DNA from: Saccharum officinarum
Taxonomy: Eukaryota; Streptophyta; Magnoliopsida; Poales; Poaceae
Assembly (NCBI GenBank): GCA_020631735.1
Contig: CM036162.1
Location: 93,172,401-93,236,400 of the forward strand
DNA: 64,000 nt
Direction: 5' to 3'
Part shown: positions 1 through 10,494 of the stretch, piece by piece
Position numbering within the stretch: the first letter of the stretch is position 1
Layout of the letters: each line of letters starts with the position of its first letter
Translations under genes and position numbers: made by a program
Notes under the pieces: model-generated
Databases searched by the model: none
Seen by the model: only the letters and a program-made list of their open reading frames with translations
Told to the model about the DNA's origin: nothing

Positions 1-714
1 GGCCTATTCCTATAAACATGTCAGAGCTGTTGGAAGGTTTGTCTCTCTCCCACTATCTCATTCAACTGGCATCTTAGTTTATTAGCTTCTTTTCTCCCTG
101 GAAGTAATATGAGGTGCTCGAAAATGTTAGTAGTAATTGAATTCACCATTTGGCGTAGGGAACCCTTTCAAAGCTTCTGTTTCATAGTCTACCGAGTAGC
201 AGTTCCAGCATTATCCGAATCAGCATTGCGCCAGAATCCATTCAACTAAGAAAGGCGTAAGCGCTAGCTGATCTGAAACGAAATCAAATAGTTCTTTGCA
301 TTTTCCCAGCCGGAAAGCCCTGGGATAGCACATGTGACATCAAGTTGACGCATCCATCTCTGAACCAAAAAAGAGGAGTTTGCCGAATAATAGTTCACTG
401 TCAGATATCTTTTCTAATCAATAACTATCTGTTACTCAATTCGTTTGCAAAATCATGATGAACTATAACATTTGTTCCAAAAAAATGGAGCTCTCATGGT
501 TGGAACTGAGGCTTGGTAGTGACACGACCCCTTCGTGCTTCGGTCCATGTTAGGTCTAGAATCCTAGTTCCTAGGCATGTCAGGTCATGCCGCATCGACG
601 CGACGAGGTTTTCCCTAAGCATGACCTATCGTCCAACAGTCTGTCTATGTATCCTACCAATCTAAGATCGGTTTTCAAAAATATTTTTATTTGTTTTCTT
701 CAGCTATTGGTAAC

Positions 715-749
<35 letters not shown>

Positions 750-907
750 TCGAAAACATTGTACTACCACCCTGTTTTTCTATCACCCAAAGGGGATATC
801 CACCCTATCATACTGCGACCTAGTACAAAGAACCATCCCCACATATCACAAAGAACATGTGTTGTAACCTAGTACAATTTAGGCCACCATCTGAACAAAT
901 GTATAAT
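1..907. other. Intergenic sequence, no gene seen
   Basis: No coding region, RNA gene or bounded transposon could be supported here. The stretch is AT-rich. A short GC-richer block near 520-650 may be a decayed repeat but has no recognisable ends. The only clear structure is the dinucleotide microsatellite listed separately. Confidence 0.5.
718..750. repeat. (TG)n(TA)n microsatellite
   Basis: A run of about six TG units passes directly into about ten TA units. It is a simple sequence repeat with no associated gene and is likely length-polymorphic. Confidence 0.85.
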
Positions 908-1302
908 TACTCCCTCCGTCCTAAATTATAAGCCGTTCTAACTTTTTTGAAGAGTCAAAACATCTAAGGTATAACCAAAATTATAAAGAAAATTACAAAT
1001 ATTTATTGTATCAAATAGGTATAATATAAAAATATAATTAATGAAGAATCTCATGATACTTATTTGGTATCATAAAATATTATTATTTAAGTATATGAAT
1101 TTGGTTACACTTAGGATGCTTTGACTCTCCAGGTTGGAATGATTTATAATTGGATTAAGTCCACTTTTGACCCCTCAACTATTGGGTTCGTCTAATTTTG
1201 ACCCGCAATTATAAAATCGTCTAATACTGGTACCTCAACTGTCAAAACCGTTTACTTTTAGCACCAGGGCACGGGCATGGCTGTTTTGTCCAACGTGGAG
1301 CG

Positions 1303-1467
1303 CAGGGGCAGAGCTAGAACAAATCTGAGGGGGTGCACTTGCACTGTGGGTGCATAGATTTTTATTTTGTGGGTGCATATATGGTGAAATATTGAACGAA
1401 ATCACTGTTTTTCCATTTTGCTATGGGTGCGCCCGCATCCACTGCTGTTACTGTAACTCAGCCCCTG
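1303..1467. mobile_element. hAT-type MITE in the left MULE inverted repeat
   Basis: The element is 165 bp with terminal inverted repeats CAGGGGC / GCCCCTG. It is flanked by a perfect 8-bp duplication GTGGAGCG (1295-1302 and 1468-1475). An 8-bp duplication with CA(G)GGG-type ends fits the hAT superfamily. The right MULE arm has the uninterrupted sequence, so this insertion came after the MULE. Confidence 0.85.
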
Positions 1468-2199
1468 GTGGAGCGGGTTTGACCACGCCATGCTGGCATT
1501 GACCGCCACGTAGGACATCAACCTCCATCTCAGTGACATGTGGGGTCCACATGTCAACCACTCATCCCCTCCCTCTCCTTCGTCTAGATCCGGTAGCATT
1601 CGGAGAGGCGAGCTCGGCCCCACTGTGGGTGGGGGAGGTCCGCCCCAGCGGCGGACGAGGTGGACTGAGCGTGCGCGGCGGCTTCAGAGGGGGTCGCGTG
1701 GCCCTAGGGCGCCGGCGGTAGCAACCTCGGTGCCCTGGTGTGGCCCGGCCGCATGCAGGTCTGTGCAGCGGTGACGCCGTCGTGTTTCGACGAGGAGGCG
1801 GCTACACCAGGCTAAGCGAGGGGTTGAAGATGGACTAGGGCTCACCGGTGTTTTGTGGAGGGTTGTAGTTGGCTCGGAGGTGAGTAGAGCAATGCTAGCC
1901 ACATGGACGGTGGCAAGGCAGCCGACGAACTGGGGCGGCATGTAACAGCCCCAGAGACCAAGTGGGCCCAATTCAGGTATGGGGCCGAGTACCGTAGCAG
2001 CGCCGGTGGGGGAGACTATAGCTGCGTGTACTGTACATCCGGACTCCGGGATAGTAGCGTCATGGTACTGTTGCGAGGGACTGTTCATTCTCCGGGGGGG
2101 GGGGGTACTGTAGCAGTGAGTTGGGACACGAGCCCGCATTACTGTAGCTCGAGTATTGTTCACGTGAGTTACTGTAACTCACGAAACACTGTGCACCGG

Positions 2200-4173
2200 T
2201 GAAAGATCTTAATGGCTAGAGGGGGGTGAATAGCCTTTTAAAATTTTCTACAAAGACAAGCTAAACAAGTTTATCAATACAACAAATAGCGCGATGCGAG
2301 TTTTGCTTAGCCTACGGGGTGTTTGCAAGCCACCTATCCAATTCACAATTCTATTATATTTGCACTCAACCGCACAAGTCAAACCGAGAAGGTAACTACA
2401 ACTACAACTAGCAAACTACACAAAAGAGCTACTCTAGCAAAGCTAATTAGCTAGCAAAGATAACTAAGAAAGTAATGCGTAGTTGAGTTAGGAGAGTTTC
2501 ACCGAGGGGCGAAGTATTGAGCCAACCAATATGATCAACAATGAATACCAAGATAACCGAACACCGGGATCAATCAATCACAATATGAAAGTGATGACAC
2601 GAAGATTTATCCCGAGGTTCACGTGCTTGCCGGCACGCTAGCCCCCGTTGTGTCCCTCTTCACCACGTGGTTCGGTGGCTAATCGGTCTCACACCGAGCC
2701 TCTCAAAAGGCGCCACAAGAACCTACCAAATGGCAAAATGTTGCAATGACACGAGCAATTCACTAATGTTGCCTTTGGCGCTTCGCCGAGGTAGGCACAA
2801 ACCCCTCACAAACACCGGAGGTGGCCAAGAACAATCACCAACTCTTGCCAACGCCTCCAAGCTGCTCTAAGCCGTCTAGGTGGCGGCAACCACCAAGAGA
2901 AACAAGAATCCCGCAGCAAATCAACCACCAAGTGCCAACTAGATGCTATCTCACAATACAAATGCACTTGGATCACTCAATCTCACTTCGAATATGCAAA
3001 GAAGCAAGAGAGATGGGTGGGAGGGGAGTTGCTTAGCTCAAAGTGCTCACAAGTATGTCAAAAAATCCAAAGAGAGGGAGCCTTGAGCCGGCGAACGAGT
3101 ATTTATAGACGTACCCCTTCGAATATAGTCGTTAGGAACTTGAAACAGCCACAGTCGTGCTGAACGGACGCGCTGGTCCAACTGACCGGACGCGCCGATC
3201 ACGCAACGGCTCTTTCGCGAAACACCGACCGGACGCGCTGGTCGCAACGACCGGACGCGCCGATCACACAACGGCTATTTCCGCGAAACACCGACCGGAC
3301 GCGCTGGTCGCAACGACCGGACGCGCTGGTCCCGTAACTGACCGGACGCGCTGGTCAACCCAGAGCAGCGCTCGAACGAAACAGCGACCGGACGCGCTGG
3401 AGAACTGACCGGATGCCACAGAGCCCGCGTCCGGTTGGAGTCCAGTAAGCTCCCTGGACGACCGGACGCGTCCGGTCGACCATGACCGGACGCACCGCGT
3501 GTCCGATCGACAAACTGAAATTCGCACAGACACTGGACACTGACCGGACGCGTCCGGTCAAACAGTGACCGCGTCCGGTCCAGTGTCCGGTCACCACTGT
3601 GACCTCCGTTCGCCTCCGTTTCTTTTTCCGACTTCCGGCGTAGTGGAAAATAGTCGTTTCAACTCCTCGAAAACGCCTGAATCCCGCCTCGCAAGCTCGG
3701 CGGGAGGGAGAGAGGACCCAAAACCCTCTCTACCGCTCAAACTCCAACGCCATCGCAAATGTGCTAACACCACCAAGTGATCATGTCATGTGCGAGTGTG
3801 TTAGCATTTTCACAATCATTTTTCGAGGCGTTATTAGTTCTATCCAAATGCATATGATTATGAAATGCACACCTAGAGGCACTTAGGAGTTCAATAGCCG
3901 CGTCATTCCCCCTCTTTATAGTACGGCTATCCATCCTATAATGTAACCACACCCACTAGGTGTCTTGGTTACTAAAACACAACCCTTAAGCATATACCTT
4001 TGTCTTGATCACGTAGGGTTGCGTCCAAATCCAAGTGTGGCCATCATGATCACCATGTCCATCTTGCCACCAACCTTGGAATGTACTAATCCTCATATGC
4101 TACATACAACTTAGGCATAGGATTAGTACTTAGGCATTGTCACTAATTACCAACACCAAACATAGAGCTTTCA
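2200..4173 (-). mobile_element. Sirevirus-type solo LTR
   Basis: A 1,974-bp block has termini TGAAAG..CTTTCA, a perfect 5-bp duplication ACCGG (2195-2199, 4174-4178) and no internal region, so it is a solo LTR. Read on the minus strand it has a TATA box (TATAAATAC, plus positions 3099-3107) downstream of a CpG-rich palindrome cluster (3136-3600). Its last bases on the minus strand match the end of the plus-strand LTR at 41610-41651, so the two are the same family in opposite orientations. Small ORFs within it are repeat artefacts. Confidence 0.85.
3136..3600. repeat. GACCGGACGCG palindrome cluster in LTR U3
   Basis: There are a dozen or more degenerate copies of an 18-20 bp palindrome. The clearest is TGACCGGACGCGTCCGGTCA at 3541-3560, which is perfectly self-complementary. 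Spacers are irregular, so this is not a tandem array with a fixed period. The cluster lies just upstream, in LTR orientation, of the TATA box at 3099-3107, placing it in U3, the promoter part of the LTR. A unique spacer at 3441-3458 (core CCAGTAAGCTCC) recurs in the internal cluster at 28578-28596. Confidence 0.85.
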
Positions 4174-4400
4174 ACCGGTGTTTAGTACCCTGCTGCGAAT
4201 CCTGAGAGAGATACACTAGCTTAAATACCAGGGCCAGAGACGCGTAGTAACCTTCAGTTAACCGTTTTGAGCGAAGCGAGGACGAAAGCTCAAGCGGGTT
4301 GCTACGCAGGTGGAACCACTCCTCAGCAGAGTGTCCTTGGACCGTGTATGCGGGGACTGGATGTTACACGACATTGGTGTTCCCGGCGAACCAGCGGAGC

Positions 4401-4990
4401 TCTACGAAACTTGTACACAAAGGACACCTGGGAGGTTATGGTGACATAGTAACAGGGCGAAGGTAGCAAAGAGAGTGGGCGAGATGGGGTTGGTTGCGGC
4501 GGAGCTTGAGCTCGGTGCCAATGGCGGCCACCGGCGACGAGAATGGCTTGAGTAAGCTTAATAGAGGATGATCCCTGACGGGGTCACGCCCAGTAGCGAG
4601 TTATGGTGACATAGTAACGGAGCGAAGGTAACAAAGAGAGTGGGCGAGATGGGGTTGGTTGCGGCGAAGCTTGAGCTCGGTGCCAATGGCGGCCACCGGT
4701 GACGAGAATGGCTCGAGTAAGCTTATAGAGGATGATCCCTGACGGGGTCACGCCCAGTAGCGAGCTTAAGACCCAAGGTTCCTACGGTGGTGAGGAATTG
4801 GAGAGAGAGAGATTGGATACATCGTGAATTTGAGAGGGGAAGAGAGATGGTCGTGCCTTCCTGCCGCTGCATTTGCACACAAAACCAGTGCTCGCCACAG
4901 GTGGCTGGTGGACCTACTGCCTGCGCCCGTGCTCGCATCGAGAAGAGGCCGGGTGAGGTAGGGAGAGGGGAACTTGGAGGAGGGCGCGAC
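4401..4990. repeat. Copy 1 of a 0.6-kb direct repeat inside the MULE
   Basis: The segment from about 4401 to 4990 is repeated from about 7180 to 8797. The second copy contains the 1,193-bp solo LTR at 7272-8464 and lacks the tandem duplication. The two copies bracket the glutamate-receptor fragment and the 6023-7177 LTR-like block. The origin is unclear: segmental duplication within the MULE, or the leftover of an older repeat. Confidence 0.7.
4436..4764. repeat. Tandem duplication of a 165-bp unit
   Basis: Units 4436-4600 and 4601-4764 both start TTATGGTGACATAGTAAC and end at CCCAGTAGCGAG, with only a few differences. The same unit occurs once more at 7211-7271 plus 8465-8575, there split by a solo LTR. 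No coding potential is convincing; the ORFs crossing it are shadows. Confidence 0.85.
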
Positions 4991-5484
4991 TGGTCCCTTC
5001 TTTTCTCCAAGCAATGACCATGACTCCGTCAGACCAATGAGCGGCGACGACGGCTGTCACAACATATTTAACGCCACGCTAATTCAATTGCGGAAACGAC
5101 GACTTCGAGCAGAAAGGATGGGCGAGGCTGCTTGCTCCCATGGAGGTGCAGAGAACTTACGTCGCAATGTCCAGTAGTCAACCATCTCTAAACAAGCGCT
5201 AGTAGCGGCGCTTAATTACTATCGTCTCTCGTCCGAAAAGCGTGTCCTGAGACAGTGAGACGTGCACGCCATCAAACTCGTTAAACTTTAGATTATTATC
5301 AATTATTGCCATTCATAAAACTTCATCACAGAAAAGGATACCTCTATTCTATATATAATCTGATAGTATGAGTGGCAGTATACGTCTCAAGACTAGGGTC
5401 TGCTTAGTGAATAAATATATACTGATAGGTTGTCCGAGCTTCTGTTTGTCCAAAATCTAGCTAGTTTGCTCAGCAGATCGAGCC

Positions 5485-5803
5485 ATGGTTGGAGTTGGAC
5501 GCAACTGCGGCATCGTGAGCTCCTGCCTCGCGCTCGTGTCTTCCTGGCTTTGCTCTTTCCTCCTGGTAAGCCACGACTCCACGCGCCTGGGCCTGCTGGC
5601 TCAGGGACAGAGACCACCCGGCGCCGGTGGAACCGCCGCGCAGGTCGGGGTGCTCCTTGACCTCCGGTCGGCCGGCGGGAGGGCGAGCCGCGCAAGCATC
5701 TCGCTGGCGCTCGACGACTTCTACCTGTCGCAGCCCGGCTCGCCGAGGATCTCGCTGCACGTCGTCGATTGCAAGGACGACGAGATCACCGCGGCTTCAG
5801 CTG
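5485..5803 (+). pseudogene. Glutamate-receptor-like (GLR) first-exon fragment
   Basis: The 106 codons from ATG at 5485 begin with a hydrophobic leader (residues about 10-27, signal-peptide-like). A segment reading VGVLLDLRS then SISLALDDFY and LHVVDCKDDE follows. This matches the start of the extracellular amino-terminal (periplasmic-binding-like) domain of plant GLR channels. The exon ends at a phase-1 donor (CAGCTG|GTACCG), the kind of exon-intron edge kept when genomic DNA is captured. No later GLR exon (ligand-binding lobes, pore) follows; the next sequence is AT-rich. Lying between MULE inverted repeats, it is best read as a transposon-captured gene fragment. Whether it is transcribed cannot be told. 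GLR identity rests on recalled family motifs, not an alignment. Confidence 0.6.
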
Positions 5804-6022
5804 GTACCGGACATTTAAAATTATTTTTCTTCTCGGCGTATCAGTATACTTCCTCGGTTCCAAGATATCTGTCGCTTTTGCTTCCTCAGAAATAACTTTG
5901 ATAAAATATATATTAAAAAATATTAATATTTATGATACATAATTGGTATAATTAAAAAGTTCTTTGAATCTAGTTTTTTAATAAATTTATTTGGAGATAC
6001 AAATGTTGCACGTATCATAACT

Positions 6023-7177
6023 TGTTACACCCACCAATACCCATACCACATCTCTGTCCGGTCACCATTTTATTTCCATCATTTTATCATGAATGTAATA
6101 ATAATATTAATAGCCATCTATTGCGAGTAACGACAGGTTACTCATGCTACCGATAAATCTAAGCAAAGCAGCTATGCGATCCTGTACTAGTAAGACTCAT
6201 GGGTAGAGATATATGTACGTGGGTATCATAAAATTCATGCAACGTAAATGCATAACATTTAAAGATATATAACTATTTTTAAAATAAGGGTTATGCATCT
6301 GGGCTTGCCTTGGGCAGGTGCAAAGTCAGAGGTGTCGGTCAAAGACGGCTTCTGGAACTCCTCCGGTGAGAAGATCTCCTCCTCGTACTCCTCGATAGCT
6401 TCCTCGTAGTCCTGCTCCTCCGCGGCCATATACTTAACTTCCTCGGGATCTACATGCAACAATAATATGACATTTAATTATGATGACAACAGTAACTCTT
6501 ATAACAACAACTACTAAGCTAGTTAGCTAACTCTAATGGCTAATATGCTAAGTTACCCACTGCTACTACTAAGCCAAAGTTACTGAACTAGCCAAACCCT
6601 AGCAACTAAAATGCATACCATCTATTGCTTGCCGATTTACTACACCGCACTACTAGGAAAACTTAGCTACCCTATCAAACAAGCTATTCGATGGCTATAA
6701 AAATTACACCAAGCGTCTAATAACATCATGAAGCTACCGTAAAAATTTCAGAGCTAAGTTACTAACATGTTTATGCAAGGTAATTCCGAGAACAGGAGGT
6801 TGCCAAACTGCTCATAAGCTTACGGTTCTGGACATATTTTTGGTTTTCAACTTCAATTTCCAAGCTAGTAAAAACATGAGCTAACATCCTTATTTTGCTA
6901 ATACAAACGTTGCACGGCCAAGTACGAAGTTTGTACTTCAATTTTTGTTAAAGTGTTACATATATGTTCTATAACAATTTTGCTAAATAATAATTCATTT
7001 TTGAACCTAAAATGATACAACACGGTTATTGCGGCAACTTTCATTTGACATTTTCATTAGCTAATTAAAATTACTAAAATGATTCCACGAACTTTGACAC
7101 ATGCTAAAACGCATAAATAAGATGCTCATGACGTGTTTTGGTGTGTTGCTACGCGCGGTAACACCGAGGGTGTTACA
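6023..7177. mobile_element. LTR-like block, TGTTACACCC...GGGTGTTACA
   Basis: The block begins TGTTACACCC and ends GGGTGTTACA, a 10-bp inverted pair typical of Tekay/Del gypsy LTRs. The interior is AT-rich with no pol domains. The flanking 5-mers (TAACT / CGGAG) do not match. It is therefore either a recombinant or deletion product, or not a simple solo LTR. Confidence 0.4.
6290..6449 (-). pseudogene. Short acidic coding-like fragment, unidentified
   Basis: About 50 codons on the minus strand stay open and are strongly acidic (runs of E and D with Y, e.g. EEAIEEYEEE). They follow an acceptor-like TGCATGTAG at 6450-6458 and are GC-richer than the surrounding AT-rich sequence. It may be a second captured exon or part of an LTR leader. 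I do not recognise the protein and no function is claimed. Confidence 0.3.
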
Positions 7178-7271
7178 CGGAGAACCTGTACACAGAGGAC
7201 ACCCGGGAGGTTATGGTGACATAGTAACGGAGCGAAGGTAGCAAAGAGAGTGGGCGAGATGGGGTTGGTTG

Positions 7272-8464
7272 TGATGGGGACGTGATTCCCGATCTTTCGT
7301 CAGGTTCAAGATAACTATCGATTTGGTCGGAAGCGACACACCGATCCGGCTCCAGATCACAAAGACCCGAACCCTACAACCTTAGCACCACGTCTCCTCT
7401 GGTTATCAACCGTGTCACAATCCGGTTGACCTCGCCACGAAGGCTAATCCCTGCTGCGAATCGAAGAACACAAGCAAGAATAAGATAAAATGCAACTCAA
7501 TTGAAGTGACAATTGCAGATGAATGATTAAGCACTCGAAGTTGGAGTCTCGCAAACCGAAAGACGGCGACTGTCAATGAACAGAATAATCTAAGCAAAAC
7601 CCAAAACCTAACGTAGGTGGCGGCTACTGATTATAAAGCCTAAGGGGCGTTCAAAGACCTCCACTCACGTCCCTAAGGAGTCTCGACACGTTACATGGTC
7701 CAAACGGCCCAAAAGACGACTACACAGCGCCCTGATAGATTCTGGACGTCAACTTGTTTCGATGATTCCCATTGACTCCGATGGAATTTGGGCCTCAAAC
7801 CAAATCCATTGGTTATCTTATTAAATTATCTTTCCATCCATATGTGGATCATCAAAAAAGGAGTCCGGATGCATCCTGAGCGTCCGTTTTATTGCAGACT
7901 GGTCCAGAAGACCGAAGCAGACTCGAACTCGAATTGGACTGGACCTCCGGCTTGGCTTGGACGTCTTTGCTGGCCTCCTAAGGTGGTGGCTAAGGAGGAT
8001 AACATCCTTGGGCATCTCTTAGGTGTTCTCCATCTTCTTGGGGCGTACTCCAACTTGGGCCTGGGTCCCAAGTGTGAATAACAAGCCCGTGAAGACGCCG
8101 TAACACCTGACAGAAATAGTGGTAGAATGTCTCGACGATTTAGAGGCCTTGCCAATGTGATATTGAGGTGGGACCAGATATATTTGAAAGGTTATCAAAT
8201 AAGCTTTCCATCAAGTTCTCATTGACCTCTATCGCACTCCAGATGGATGAGTTATGACCTTCCTAATGAATCACTATCGGGCTGCCGACGAACCGAAAGT
8301 TCAACTTTGATGGACTTGCACTTTGAGACACATTTGTACCTACATTCAAATAACGATATGTACATGTGGAACCAAGTGAATTGTACCTAAAATTACTATG
8401 CAAATGTAGGAACGAGCGGACCTTATAATCAATGGTCGTATCCGTGGGTGTCATGTCCTCATCA
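7272..8464 (-). mobile_element. Solo LTR, relative of the gag-only element at 49840-54297
   Basis: The 1,193-bp block starts TGATGGGGAC and ends GTCCTCATCA. It is flanked by the perfect 5-bp duplication GGTTG (7267-7271, 8465-8469). Removing it rejoins the sequence found intact at 4485-4500. Termini and internal words (CTTTCGT.., AGCAAGAA.., GTCCTCATCA) resemble the LTRs at 49840-50854 and 53284-54297, so it is a diverged subfamily; strand is taken from that comparison. No internal region remains. Confidence 0.85.
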
Positions 8465-9345
8465 GGTTGCGGCGGAGCTTGAGCTCGGTGCCAATGGCGG
8501 CCACCGGTGACGAGAATGGCTCGAGTAAGCTTAATAGAGGATGATCCCTGACGGGGTCACGCCCAGCAGCGAGCTTAAGACCCAAGGTTCCTACGGTGGT
8601 GAGGAATTGGAGAGAGATCGGGTACATCGTGAATTTGAGAGGGGAAGAGAGATGGCCGTGCCTTCCTGCCGCTGCATTTGCACACAAAACCAGTGCTCGC
8701 GATAGGTAGCTGGTGGACCTACTGCCTGCGCCCGTGCTTGCATCGAGGAGAGGCCGGGTGAGGTAGGGAGAGGGGAACGTGGAGGAGGGCACGACTGGGG
8801 GCGGAGGGGGCTCGGCTTGGAACGCGGTGGTGTCCTGGCCACGTGCGCAGGTGGCCGTGGTTGCGGCGACGCCATTGGTGTTGTGCCGCAGCGACGCACC
8901 GAGCCGGCGACGGGACGTGCTGCGAGCAGGAGGGCTTGGCGGAACCGGCGAGCACGGTTGCGGTGCAGGGAGACGGTAGCCGGCGTAACCTTCTCACGCG
9001 CTGCCGTGCTGCTCGGGCGCTGCCACCACAACTTGCTCAAGCACCACCGCACTGCTCGTGCGCCGTCATGTTGCTCGTGCACCACAGCCGTAGCCTGCTC
9101 GCCGCTAGTGATGGGAAGAAAGAGAGGGGCCAGCGTGGCATGGTCAACACTAGCGTGGCGTGGTTAAAACCGCTCCATGTTGGACAAAACAGCTCTGGCC
9201 TCGCGCCAAGTGTTAAAAGTGAACGGTTTTAACAGTGGGGTACCAGTATTAGACGGTTTTGTACTTAAGGGTCAAAATTAGACGAACTCAATAGTTGAGG
9301 ACCAAAAGTGAACTTAATCCTTTATAATTTGGGACCGAGTGAGTA

Positions 9346-9786
9346 CTAAATAAATAACAAACAGTTGCAGGTTGGGTCACATCCTTTTTTGGCTGCATGG
9401 CCATTTAATGCCTTATGAGACAAAAAAAACCAAAGGATAATAATTAGTGTGATCTCAAATCAGCCCATTAGCTGCGTTTTATTATGACAAAGGGCCTCGA
9501 CGAAACAGCGCAATGGATGCTCACCGTTCCTATTCCTAATAGAAGAGACAGATCAATGAATGAGACTGCATAAAGTTTGCTAGGTTAGCCTTAGCCTTCT
9601 TTTCTAAATGTTTATGGGTTCAAAATCCAATGGATGGAAACGAACATTTTAAGGTGTATTGGCGTTCGAACCAAAATACTTTTTTTATAAAAAACATGGT
9701 AACTATTCCAGCCATACATTATATTTAATAGGACCGTTTAATACGTGGTATTGTGGTCGATAAAAATTAGACGGCCTCGACTCACG
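9346..9786. other. No gene seen
   Basis: The stretch is AT-rich with no ORF, RNA gene or bounded repeat that I can support. Confidence 0.4.
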
Positions 9787-10494
9787 GTGTGTTTGGTTGA
9801 GCCGTAGCTTTTGCAAAAGCTGTTGTAGGAAAGTCGAAAGCCCGTCTGGTTGAACAACTATGGGAAGGGACCGCGGGGGTCGTCGAAGAGGGAGGGGTTG
9901 CGGCCGGGCCATGCCTGCCGCCGAGGCAGGGGTTGGAGCCACGCCTCGCCGTAGGAATCCAGAGAGGGAGGGTCCACAGGGGGTCGCCAGAGTGGGAGAG
10001 GCCGTGGGGGTCATCGGAGAGGTAGGGCTGTAGCCAGGCCATGACCGCGCGGCGGGGCAGGTGCTAGAGCCGCGCCTCGCCGCGGGAAGCCATAGAAGGA
10101 AGGTTCGCAGGGGGTCACTAGAGAGGGCCGCTGGGGAAGCCAGAGAGGGAGGTGTCGTGGGGTCGCCCGGGCGCCGCCATCGGCCGGAGAGGGAGCCGCG
10201 CCGGCTTGGGAGGGCGAGGTAGCGCTGCCGACAGCCAGGAGGAGCACGAGGGAGCGATGTCGCGGGCCCTGTTTCTCACGCGCTTGAAGAAAGAGACGGG
10301 AAAAAAAACGAATCGCTACCAGCATAACCAGTGGTAGGTGGGTAATTTTGTGGCCCAAAAGCAACTGAAAGGAGGGTGGAGCTGCTTTGACTTTTGTACT
10401 AGAGCAAAAGTAGTTGTGACTTTTCACCCTTTGGTTGGCTTTTGACTTTTGCAAAAGCAAAATCAGGTTTAAAAGCCCAACCAAAAGGGGCTTA
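9787..10494. mobile_element. Probable non-autonomous DNA element (PIF/Tourist-like ends)
   Basis: The left end GTGTGTTTGGTTGAGC and the right end, reverse-complemented (CCTTTTGGTTGGGC), are imperfect inverted repeats. Both are followed by CTTTTGCAAAAG words. The ~700-bp interior is GC-rich with short internal repeats and no transposase. The TTTGGTTG ends resemble grass Tourist-like elements. The target duplication could not be fixed. Confidence 0.4.

Larger units (their letters stand above)
1941..4368. mobile_element. Probable gypsy (Tekay/Del-like) solo LTR, itself interrupted
   Basis: The boundaries TGTAACAGCC and GGATGTTACA enclose about 450 bp once the inserted Sirevirus LTR (2200-4178) is removed. 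The flanking 5-mers CGGCA (1936-1940) and CGACA (4369-4373) differ at one base, as expected for an ageing target duplication. There is no coding domain. The TGTAACA..TGTTACA ends resemble Tekay/Del-type gypsy LTRs; the clade is an inference. Confidence 0.6.
1152..9320. mobile_element. Mutator-like (Pack-MULE-like) element with 9-bp TSD
   Basis: The two ends are inverted repeats. The left begins GGATTAAGTCCACTTTTG and the right, reverse-complemented, begins GGATTAAGTTCACTTTTG. Similarity continues for about 200 bp once a MITE in the left arm is set aside. Perfect 9-bp direct repeats TTTATAATT flank it (1143-1151, 9321-9329). Long terminal inverted repeats with a 9-bp duplication are the Mutator superfamily signature. 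No transposase was found, so the element would need a transposase supplied elsewhere. It holds a glutamate-receptor-like exon (5485-5803), which makes it Pack-MULE-like, and later insertions at 1303-1467, 1941-4368, 2200-4173, probably 6023-7177, and 7272-8464. Without these, roughly 3.4 kb of original element remains, part of it duplicated. Confidence 0.82.
910..9343. mobile_element. Stowaway-type MITE, split by the Mutator-like element
   Basis: The left part (910-1151) begins with the Stowaway terminus CTCCCTCCGTCC after a TA. The right part (9321-9343) ends with its imperfect inverted copy GGGACCGAGTGAG before a TA. The duplicated 9 bp TTTATAATT at 1143-1151 and 9321-9329 shows that the 8.2-kb element between them landed inside this MITE. 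Without the insertion the MITE is about 255 bp, which is normal for the family. Confidence 0.85.

Noticed and set aside
3157..3597. Several arginine/threonine-rich small proteins in palindrome clusters
   Set aside because: The palindromic GC-rich repeat keeps several frames open on both strands. No start context or homology supports them, and the same applies at 24000-24400, 28500-28960 and 38140-38520.
3136..3600. CRISPR-like array
   Set aside because: Spacers are irregular in length and themselves repeat-like, and the genome is clearly a plant nuclear one.
6023..7177. Confident solo LTR
   Set aside because: The terminal inverted pair fits, but the flanking 5-mers do not match. It was kept only as a low-confidence feature.
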